44,801 nucleotides of DNA from Patescibacteria group bacterium (GTDB lineage Bacteria; Patescibacteriota; WWE3; UBA101185; UBA10185). The notes under the pieces were generated by a model that saw nothing but the letters and a program-made list of their open reading frames with translations, searched no databases and had not been told where the DNA came from. Both the position numbers and the translations under genes were made by a program. The stretch covers positions 1 through 44,801 of the forward strand of contig JAFGOI010000013.1 of the NCBI GenBank assembly GCA_016926555.1. The letters are read 5' to 3'. Positions 27,186 through 34,900 of the stretch are shown one piece after another; the stretch's first letter is position 1; each line of letters opens with the position of its first letter.

Positions 27186-27212
27186 AAAAAAACACCATAT
27201 AAGGTGTTTTTT
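27186..27212. terminator. Bidirectional intrinsic terminator
   Basis: AAAAAACACC, loop ATATAA, GGTGTTTTTT: a perfect hairpin with A and T tracts, able to act on both strands. It lies between the divergent toxin-antitoxin and methyltransferase promoters, where no known gene ends, and could end an unrecognised short RNA. Confidence 0.75.
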
Positions 27213-27332
27213 CTATTTCTTGGTAGACCATTTTAAAAACCAGCCCTCAAAAACCCTGTTATTTGCGCAACAGCAACAAGTCCTAAGTTCTCAATTTTGT
27301 AGGCCTGACAAGACTTTTCAAACTTTCCTAGA

Positions 27333-27338
27333 TATAAT
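27333..27338 (+). promoter_or_regulatory. -10 of the methyltransferase gene
   Basis: Consensus TATAAT, six bases before ATG 27345. Confidence 0.6.
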
Positions 27339-27344
27339 TCAGAT

Positions 27345-28103
27345 ATGAGTATTAAAGACAATCCCTGGGATAACTTGGGAAAAATGTTTAAGGCAAAGTC
27401 ACCAGAAGAAAGAGCTAACTCTGCAAGTATAGACAATATAGAAATTGCCTGGCCTATTGTACTGGATATTATCAATAAGCACTTCGGGGATACTAAAGCT
27501 CTAAAAATACTAGATCATGGCTGCGGAACAGGAGAATTTATCAATAAATTGCACTCACTTGGTTATAAAGTTAGTGGGCAAGATACCTCCAAATGGATGG
27601 TTGAAGCTGCAAAATCTAATTGTCCCAAAGATATCTCTATATATGATCAGCCTCTTACTGAAATAGAAGGTAAGTTTGATGTAGTCACATCCATAATGGT
27701 CATGCAATTTATAAGAAACATAGAACAGACGACAATACAATTATCGAATTTACTTAATGAAAAGGGTTTATTAATTGCAGTTGTATTTAATCCGCTATTC
27801 GTGAAAAACTTCGTTAGCGTTGATATTATATTCAAGGATTTTGACTCGAAAGAAAAACCCGAAAAGGGTTTCTTATGTTTGGATGAGGAAACCCGTATTC
27901 CAACCTATATACGCACCGCAAAAGAATATAATGAAGTGTTTTCAGAAAATGGCTTCAAAGATTTTGAGACATACAAACCCACGTTTACAAAGGACTTTGC
28001 ACAAAAATATCCAGAATTTATTAGTAACTTCTTTGCGAAGTACCCTGAAAAAGACATAACAAAAATATGTGAACACCTTATTGTTGCAGGTAAAAAGCAC
28101 TAA
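27345..28103 (+). CDS. Class I SAM-dependent methyltransferase
   Basis: The product has 252 residues. SAM-binding motif I is ILDHGCGTGEFINKLHSLGY (near residues 54-73), followed by the acidic end of strand 2 in VSGQDTSKWMVEAAK and motif IV-like FDVVTSIMVMQFI. The C-terminal part (PTYIRTAKEYNEVFSENGFK) matches small-molecule or quinone-type methyltransferases in layout. The substrate cannot be told from the sequence, and no neighbour helps. Confidence 0.85.
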   Translation: MSIKDNPWDNLGKMFKAKSPEERANSASIDNIEIAWPIVLDIINKHFGDTKALKILDHGCGTGEFINKLHSLGYKVSGQDTSKWMVEAAKSNCPKDISIYDQPLTEIEGKFDVVTSIMVMQFIRNIEQTTIQLSNLLNEKGLLIAVVFNPLFVKNFVSVDIIFKDFDSKEKPEKGFLCLDEETRIPTYIRTAKEYNEVFSENGFKDFETYKPTFTKDFAQKYPEFISNFFAKYPEKDITKICEHLIVAGKKH

Positions 28104-28134
28104 ACATTCATCACAGAATAGTTTTTGCTAGCAC

Positions 28135-28151
28135 TAAAAAAGTTGCAAACA
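28135..28151. repeat. Direct repeat, left flank of the Fic gene
   Basis: TAAAAAAGTTGCAAACA is identical to 29344-29360. The pair brackets the HTH-Fic gene and its control region. Confidence 0.6.
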
Positions 28152-28155
28152 ACTT
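28136..28155 (-). terminator. Weak terminator on the minus strand
   Basis: AAGTTG (28140-28145) pairs with CAACTT (28150-28155), giving a short hairpin that on the minus strand is followed by four T. The right half of this hairpin recurs just downstream of tmRNA (29344-29360), so it may be the displaced original tmRNA terminator. Confidence 0.4.
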
Positions 28156-28192
28156 GTCTGCCGAAAGCATGATAGCCCACTGGTACCCTTAT

Positions 28193-28269
28193 ATTCTTCT
28201 CATAAATCCAATTATTCTTCTCATCTTTGATAAGAATGTGTATAATTTAGATATAAATTTGAGAAGAAT
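28193..28269. promoter_or_regulatory. Fic promoter with three operator-like repeats
   Basis: ATTCTTCTCA occurs at 28193-28202 and 28214-28223, 21 bp (two helical turns) apart. Its exact reverse complement TGAGAAGAAT lies at 28260-28269, abutting the start codon. TATAAT (28241-28246) lies between them. The protein has an N-terminal HTH, so self-repression with looping across the promoter is plausible. Confidence 0.65.
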
Positions 28270-29310
28270 ATGAAAACATTGAATTCTAGACAACTAAGAA
28301 TACTTGAATTTTTAAAGGTTAGTGCCCCTAAATCTGCCACTGAGATAGAGAACTATCTTAAAGGGGTGTCCAGAGCTACTGTAAACAGAGATTTAGAACT
28401 TCTGCTTGACGAAAATAAGATTTACAAAGAAGGTAAAGGAAAAAACACTGAATATTTTATTTCTAAAGGTTATACCTACACCAAACCTTACTCAATAGAT
28501 TACTTCTACAAAAACCCAGCTGAAAGGGATATCAACCCAAACTATAACCAAAATATTACAGAAGAATTAGAGAGCATTGAAATTTTTTCTGACGAGGAGG
28601 TAATTAGATTAGAAGCTCTAACCCAAAAATATCGCAGTAATGTTAAAAGGCTGGGCACTGATGTTTTAAAGCGCGAATTAGAGAGAGTGATTATCGAATT
28701 AAGCTGGATGAGTAGCAAAATTGAAGGTAACACGTATTCTCTGATTGAGACGGAATTACTTATAGAAAAAAATAAGGTGGCGGAAGGGAAAACAAAGGCT
28801 GAAACTCAAATGATTCTAAACCATAAAGACGCGATAAAATATATTGTTGGTAATACTGAAGAGTTCACCAAATTAACAACGATAGTGGTGTTGAAGGTGC
28901 ATGAAGTCCTTATTAAGGACCTAGAATCTCATGGTTACCGAAATTCTCCTGTTGGAATAACAGGAACATTGTATAGACCGTTACAAAAGAAAGAAAAGCT
29001 CCAAAAGGAATTGGATAAGATTGTAGACCTGATCAATAAGAAAGTACTACCGTTTGAGAAGAGTCTTCTCGCTAATTTGTTAATTGCTTACCTACAACCG
29101 TTCAAAGACGGTAACAAAAGAACTGCCCGAATAGTTGGAAATGCACTCCTTCTTGCGAATACTTGCTCTCCATTGTCATTGCTTACACTAGATGAAGAGG
29201 AGTACAGAAGGGCACTACTATTATTCTATGAGCAAAACAATCTGAGTTTGTTCAAAAAAATATTCTTGGATCAATATAATTTTGCTGTTGAAAACTACTT
29301 TCTGGCGTAA
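28270..29310 (+). CDS. HTH-Fic domain protein with altered active site
   Basis: The product has 346 residues. An N-terminal winged helix (residues about 5-70; SATEIENYLKGVSRATVNRD) is followed by a Fic domain. Fic enzymes transfer AMP or other phosphates to protein hydroxyls. Ser148-Ser-Lys-Ile-Glu152-Gly-Asn is the N-terminal inhibitory-helix motif (S/TxxxEGN). The catalytic motif HPFxxGNGRxxR reads QPFKDGNKRTAR, with the general-base His replaced by Gln276 and Gly-Arg changed to Lys-Arg; the anion-binding Gly-Asn and Arg remain. It may therefore be a nucleotide-sensing regulator or an altered enzyme. Its own upstream repeats suggest autoregulation. Confidence 0.88.
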   Translation: MKTLNSRQLRILEFLKVSAPKSATEIENYLKGVSRATVNRDLELLLDENKIYKEGKGKNTEYFISKGYTYTKPYSIDYFYKNPAERDINPNYNQNITEELESIEIFSDEEVIRLEALTQKYRSNVKRLGTDVLKRELERVIIELSWMSSKIEGNTYSLIETELLIEKNKVAEGKTKAETQMILNHKDAIKYIVGNTEEFTKLTTIVVLKVHEVLIKDLESHGYRNSPVGITGTLYRPLQKKEKLQKELDKIVDLINKKVLPFEKSLLANLLIAYLQPFKDGNKRTARIVGNALLLANTCSPLSLLTLDEEEYRRALLLFYEQNNLSLFKKIFLDQYNFAVENYFLA

Positions 29311-29343
29311 GCTAAAAAGGTATTGTAGCGTTGTTTTCTAACT

Positions 29344-29360
29344 TAAAAAAGTTGCAAACA
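29344..29360. repeat. Direct repeat, right flank of the Fic gene
   Basis: Second copy of TAAAAAAGTTGCAAACA, ten bases from the 3' end of tmRNA. Confidence 0.6.
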
Positions 29361-29370
29361 TAGTCCGCTA

Positions 29371-29768
29371 TGGTAGGGATGGGAGGACTCGAACCCCCGT
29401 CCTAAAACCACCTCAGCATTACATCTTCAAGCATAGCCAGGACTTATCTTTGAATTAAACAAGGCACCTGACACCCTAAATTTAATCCGCAAGCTAACTC
29501 TCTTTGAGATTCTCTCCCTCGGCTTACTAAAAAGCTACTTCTAATAAACCTCATTCCGGTTTTATAAGATCTAAGAAAATAATAACTTCCGGACAAGCTA
29601 CTATCGATCCCAATCTCTATAAGGATTGGTATTAGGCGAGTGCACCAACTAATGCTGGTTCACTAACCATTGCCTCTTCATTGGCATTTATTTTTTTTCC
29701 AACTTTGCGGCGTTGGCATCCGACTTGCAGTAATACTGGGAAGTGTTAGTCAATTCCGACACATCCCT
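29371..29768 (-). ncRNA. ssrA: tmRNA (transfer-messenger RNA)
   Basis: The minus strand begins AGGGATG and ends CATCCCT-A-CCA, which pair as the acceptor. The T-arm (GTTCGAGTCC) precedes it, giving a one-piece tmRNA of 398 nt. The tag frame runs through GKKINANEEAMVSEP and ends PALVGALA before TAA at about 29634. If translation resumes right after the conserved-looking AAGTC (29726-29730), the tag has 29 codons starting Gly-Cys-Gln, which is long. The resume codon is inferred. The gene lies 67 bp downstream of smpB, so RNA and protein partner are neighbours. Together they free stalled ribosomes and mark the product for degradation. Confidence 0.93.
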
Positions 29769-29835
29769 ATGTTTTAAACGAACGGCGTCATTATAATATA
29801 ATGACCGGAAAAACACAAATACACACAAGTGTGAT

Positions 29836-30294
29836 TCATTGAGGATTCCACAGATCTTTAACTTTTTTAGCTAAATCTCTTTTTATCTGACGCTCCTTTT
29901 CTACATGCTTTTTTTCGTATTGTTTTCTGCCTTTTACTAGCGCGAATTCCAACTTAACTCTGTTGTTTTTTAACAGCAACGATAAAGGTACCGCGGTCTT
30001 CCCTTTTTGGGATAACTCTCTTTCCAACTTTAATAATTCAGCTTTATTAAGAAGAAGTTGGCGGGATCTAGTGGCTGAAACTTCGTTAAAATCTTTACTC
30101 TGCTTTGAATACTTTCCTATATGAAGCCCAACAACAACAGCTTTGCCATTATCCAATTTTACATAAGAACCCTCGAAACCAGCTTTTTTTTCTCTCAACG
30201 CCTTAACTTCATATCCCTTTAAAACAATACCTGCAATAAACTTCTCAATAATCTCATAGTTATAGAGCGCTTTTCTGTTTTTCGCGAGTAACAT
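29836..30294 (-). CDS. smpB: SsrA-binding protein SmpB
   Basis: SmpB binds the tRNA-like part of tmRNA and fills the decoding site on stalled ribosomes. The 152-residue product shows NYEIIEKFIAGIVLKGYEVK, GSYVKLDNG and KYSKQSKDFNEVSATRSRQL (counterpart of the usual DPxRxRKLLL). KKVKDLWNP is in the basic C-terminal tail that enters the mRNA channel. The length is typical. TAGAAT six bases before the ATG supports the start. Confidence 0.96.
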   Translation of the reverse strand: MLLAKNRKALYNYEIIEKFIAGIVLKGYEVKALREKKAGFEGSYVKLDNGKAVVVGLHIGKYSKQSKDFNEVSATRSRQLLLNKAELLKLERELSQKGKTAVPLSLLLKNNRVKLEFALVKGRKQYEKKHVEKERQIKRDLAKKVKDLWNPQ

Positions 30295-30300
30295 GGAATT

Positions 30301-30306
30301 ATTCTA
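30301..30306 (-). promoter_or_regulatory. -10 of smpB
   Basis: TAGAAT on the minus strand, six bases before ATG 30294. Confidence 0.5.
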
Positions 30307-30405
30307 CATCATTTATTAAAAAAGTGGGTTTATACGCACTTTGATAAACAAACCAAAAAAAACAACACCTACGACTGAAAAACCGACCTATGAGTTTATT
30401 TGCGA

Positions 30406-31881
30406 CTACTTCCTACCGGGCTTCTCCCCGCTTATAAGAGCTTCTACCTTCTTGGGCGCGGTATACGATTGGATCAAGCCAAATACCGCAATCAGCGGGA
30501 ATGCCAGTATAGCCACAAAAAGCGTCCCTATGGAGGACACTACATCACCTAGTCCCCCCGTATCCGTAAAGTTGTTCAGAGCACCAATAAAGACTGCTAC
30601 ACCAATATAGAGGGTTATCCAAAAGACGCCCCTTAGAGCTATCATACCCGCACCGTAAGACAAAAGTTTTCTGAACCAGTGGCTTACATTTTTCTCACTA
30701 CCAGGTATCGAAAACAACAGAAGTTCAATTGGGCTGACGATAACAGCCAATAATAATTTAAAGTATGTAAGCAGCAGCTTTATCTCGACTATTATGTACA
30801 TAAGCCCCAACACAACTGCTATACCCACCATTATGAATAATCCCACTCCGGTAGGAGCCAAAAGCATAGCGAGGATCAAATATAACGCAATCAATCCTAT
30901 AAAAGTTATATCGAACGCCCAGGCATAATAAGTCGCACCGGATGCCTGGAACGCCCCCCGAATAATATCTTTCATGTTATGAGCCACTACCCAGGATACC
31001 TGAGTAACAAGTGTTCCAATAGCATAGCTGAATGCCATCAATAATATTGCAATAACAAGCTTTGGAAGCGCATACTGAATCGTAACAACGGTTCTCTGAT
31101 CAACATGTTTCCTCGTCATAATTAAGATACCTACATAAAACATGTACAGAGCCAGGAAACCAAAGGCTATATTACGTATAACCTTCCACGCGATGAGAAT
31201 CTCTTCTGAGAACGGATCTGCTAAATCTCCGTGCGTATCCGGATCTGCGGCTAAAGCACTACCAACTACCGGAATGTCTCCAACAGCATCATTCCAGAAA
31301 TAAGCTAAATTCACAGGGGGTGCTTGATAATAAGTATATGAATGTATCTTCCCAGCGATCCCTAAGAAACCCCCGTTAATAGACCCCACAGGTTCCCCGG
31401 AAGAACCTCCGGCTTCATATCTGAATAACTCCACTACCGGACCGCAAAAAGGAGGAGGATCATCCGGTTGAGCTATTATCGCAAGAATAGTGGGGTTTTC
31501 ACACACCCAATGTATTGTTGATCCAATAAAAGGCATACATCTAGGAAGACTATCCAAACTTACTCCAAAAAAAGTATATATTGCATTAAGTGGCCCCGCC
31601 GCGGTCAGGAAATAGTGAGTTCTTAAAATACTGCTTTGAGGCTGATCCATCATTATATTTCTGTAAATTAGTCTCGTGGGCTCGCATAAGGCCATCCTAA
31701 AAAGTTCTGCGGCATCGCCATTTAAAATATTCTGCAACAATCCAATTATTGATCCTACAATTGGAGGGGACGCGGAAGCATATACTCTGTGTAGGCTACT
31801 GCTACCGAATACTAAAAAAAGAGCTAATAACAATGAAAAAAGAGAAGGAACAAATTTCTTTTTAGCGGATTTAAAATACAT
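30406..31881 (-). CDS. VirB6/TrbL-like polytopic membrane protein
   Basis: The product has 491 residues. A signal sequence (FVPSLFSLLLALFLVFGSSS) and an external domain of about 200 residues with several Cys precede seven or so hydrophobic helices from about residue 225. Among them are FGFLALYMFYVGILIMTRKH, LVIAILLMAFSYAIGTLV and IGTLFVAILAFPLIAVFGLI. The central helices around IKLLLTYFKLLLAVIVSPIE, followed by a loop and a tail (SYTAPKKVEALISG), are the VirB6/TrbL layout. VirB6-type proteins form the inner-membrane channel of type IV secretion systems. Its neighbours are VirB2-like proteins and wall hydrolases, which supports the assignment. It diverges from the giant gene at 31981 across 99 bp. 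Confidence 0.7.
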   Translation of the reverse strand: MYFKSAKKKFVPSLFSLLLALFLVFGSSSLHRVYASASPPIVGSIIGLLQNILNGDAAELFRMALCEPTRLIYRNIMMDQPQSSILRTHYFLTAAGPLNAIYTFFGVSLDSLPRCMPFIGSTIHWVCENPTILAIIAQPDDPPPFCGPVVELFRYEAGGSSGEPVGSINGGFLGIAGKIHSYTYYQAPPVNLAYFWNDAVGDIPVVGSALAADPDTHGDLADPFSEEILIAWKVIRNIAFGFLALYMFYVGILIMTRKHVDQRTVVTIQYALPKLVIAILLMAFSYAIGTLVTQVSWVVAHNMKDIIRGAFQASGATYYAWAFDITFIGLIALYLILAMLLAPTGVGLFIMVGIAVVLGLMYIIVEIKLLLTYFKLLLAVIVSPIELLLFSIPGSEKNVSHWFRKLLSYGAGMIALRGVFWITLYIGVAVFIGALNNFTDTGGLGDVVSSIGTLFVAILAFPLIAVFGLIQSYTAPKKVEALISGEKPGRK

Positions 31882-31892
31882 AGTTCCCGATA

Positions 31893-31971
31893 ATTATAAC
31901 CCTTTCAACCAGTTTGGCCAACAATTTAAATAAAAAATACACTTAAAGCCAAATCAAATACAGTATATAAT
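31893..31971. promoter_or_regulatory. Divergent promoters between the VirB6-like and giant genes
   Basis: TATAAT on the minus strand (31893-31898) lies 11 bases from ATG 31881. TATAAT on the plus strand (31966-31971) lies nine bases from ATG 31981. The two large secretion-locus genes are probably expressed together from this region. Confidence 0.55.
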
Positions 31972-31980
31972 AGAAAGCGT

Positions 31981-34900
31981 ATGGCGGACAACCCATTTTA
32001 TCCAGGATACAATCCTGCGGATGATGTAAACAGAATCTATCCCGGTAAAGGTATGGCAAGAATGCCCGCGTATAGAGCGGCACCTTCATTCCAATTTGGG
32101 AATTTTGGGGAGGGTTTTAATATCTTGATGGACGAAATTGACGCAAAACTTCGTCCCGATTTGGAAAAAGGAAATCTTAAGTTTGTAAACATACCCAAAT
32201 GGATGTGGGACAGAACTGTAGACGATATGAAACAGGCTCTTATGGTCCACGTATATCCCTCAAAAGTAGACCCCATAGCTGTCGATGATTATGAACCCGG
32301 TACAGTACCTGGAGCAAGCGGCCTTTCTTTAAATGTAAATCCCGTTGACTGGGCAAAAGATCCCGGAAAAATACTTTCTAAGACTGCCAAATCCTATGCC
32401 AGGATAGTGTTTGACCCTGACGATATGGAACGAAGAGCTAGAGAAAGAGTATGGGATACAATGATGAAAGAAGATCCTACACAAAGAGATTCAGCTCTAA
32501 CTGGTATCGACAGAACTATTCAATCTCAATATTTAGCAGAAGCGTCAAGATACGGTTTAGGTGGTGATTCCAATCCCCTGGCACTTCATGGATTAAATGT
32601 AATAAGAAAAGAAAAAGCTCAATTAGAGGAAGTCTTTGAAAATGATGGGACTGTAACAACTGTGACAGAAAAGCTTTCAATGGAGCCCGGTTTAGCCGGC
32701 TGGACAGGAAGAGATAAAGGGCACGCAAGAATCAAAATCCAAACAACCACTGCGTCCACAGCAGGGGGAGTAATAGGTAGAGATGGGGAAATAATGGCGG
32801 GAGGATTCCTGGTGGAAAAGCAGGTAGACACAGGTGAAAGAATGGGTGCCGCATTTATAGAGTGGCAGCGGTATTACGATTCACCTCTTTACAGAGCCAG
32901 GAAATACCACGAGTTCCTAGCAACTACAACTGACTTTGTGGCAACGGATTTACACAATCTATATCAAAGGCGGAGTACTCTACCTGCAGCGGAAAGATTA
33001 TCCGCTGAGGACACACAGTTTATTGAAAACTACCTGGCAATGGCTCACTTTAAAAATGTTCATGAGGACACGGGATCCGCATACAAAAGGATAACGGATA
33101 AACTCGACAGCCAACGAATGCCTGATGGCAATACGGTAAGAGTTGTAGAAACAAATGATGCAAAACAAAATATAATTAAAATCCAAATTGGGAGTGCCTC
33201 CGCACCAACTCCAAGTGCTGGTCCCGCAGGACCTGAAACAACTATGGTAGCTGCCCCTGCAGTAGCTGCAGGGGCAGCTAAAAAACCTGTCGTGCTTCTA
33301 TCTTACAATGAAACAACAGGAAAATACGGGGGTACAATTTACGAATTCTTTGAAAAACTTGAAAAAGACAAGGAGACTTTTACACAAACTAGAGCAATAT
33401 TAGCACGGAATGGTGATGCAAAAATGCTGGCAGATTTCGATAAAATGACCCGCACCATAGAAGGCCATATGGATGAGTTACTTGGAAGATTTGGGATATT
33501 GGAAACGCTTGAAGGAGGTCGCGCTCGATTCATTCCCAGTGAATATCTACAAGCGTTACTAGACGATCCCTCAAAGGCAAATATTCAAAAGCTAAGATTT
33601 CAGCTGGAAACTTATATGGGTGTTTCTGATAAGGCGCTTCTTGGAAAGGGCCTTTGGGGATTTAACTCACTTAGAGAAAGCCCCGAAGCTACCCTAGACA
33701 GATATCTGGGCTATGGATTATTAGCTGAAAGTGATTCTAAATTCAGAAAGATAGCACAGGAACACGGTCTCCACTCCGCAAGAGCCGAACTATATGCAAA
33801 AATCGCAAGAAGACAAGAGGGATTTGAGCGGGTATCCGAAATATACAATGCATGGAAAGGTGGCAAAATGCCCGAAAACTACGGGTGGACACAAGGAATG
33901 AAAACATTATTTAGGGCAAGTAGTCTGGCAGCAAATCCAAATCAAATTATTCAATATGGGCTTTCAAAGATTAATTATTTTGGGGCACAGGCAACTGACG
34001 ACGGTACATTTGATGAAACGTGGGGAAAGGGATGGAGAAACGATCTTGGTGTAAACAGACTACTGGAAAACGGTTTTAGTATTGAACTTGAAGATGCAGC
34101 AATAGGCCAAAAATGGAAAACAACAAGAATGGTTGGCGGCGCACACTTCGCAGCGGTCAAAGATCTTCAGCAATTATCAAAGCTCCCTGGTGGGAAAGAA
34201 ACACTTGAAAAACTACTTATACAGGGCCTCCCAATTGTTATAGAAAGGGATGGAAAACTGTTTTTAAGTGAACATTATCTGCATGCTTTCTTTCCAAACG
34301 GAATACCTACTGACCCGGAAGAACTGCAAAAGGCACTCAGGAAGCTAAAAGTTCTCCAGGAACAAGCTGAAGAATTCAAAAAATGGGTTCATGGCCACCT
34401 CGGCGCTTTAGGCATAAGAGAAATGCCAGATATAGACCTGTACATGCAACTTATAGATAAGCTGAATAAGCAGAGTGTTTTCCTAAACATAACACGCCAG
34501 TACGCCGGATGGCTGGAAAAGATTGTTGCATTTGGAAACAGGCTACAGGCCGCTTTATTTGAAAAACTTGGAGTATCTAGGTTCGTACAGGCCTATGGGC
34601 TTCAGAATGTCGCAATAAAGAAAGCCATTCAAGAAGCTATCGTAGTCGGGCTGGAAAAAGCGGCAGCCAAGTTAGGACTTCACGCCATTTCTCAATCTAT
34701 CGGCTCCGCAGCACCCGGCATAGGAAACGCTGTGGCGTTTGTTGCAACGATGGTTGCCGAGAAGATAGTAAATACCGCTGTAAGTGTTGCAAAAAGCACT
34801 GTCGGATCCGCTTGGGATTTAATAGTAAAGGGCGAGGCCAAAGACGTGATGGCGGAGGTAGATGAAGCAGCCGTAAAAACACTAAAAATTGTAGCCGTTG

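Noticed and set aside
30341-30610. 89-residue plus-strand ORF at the VirB6-like 3' end
   Set aside because: Shadow of the minus-strand membrane protein, with no start signal.
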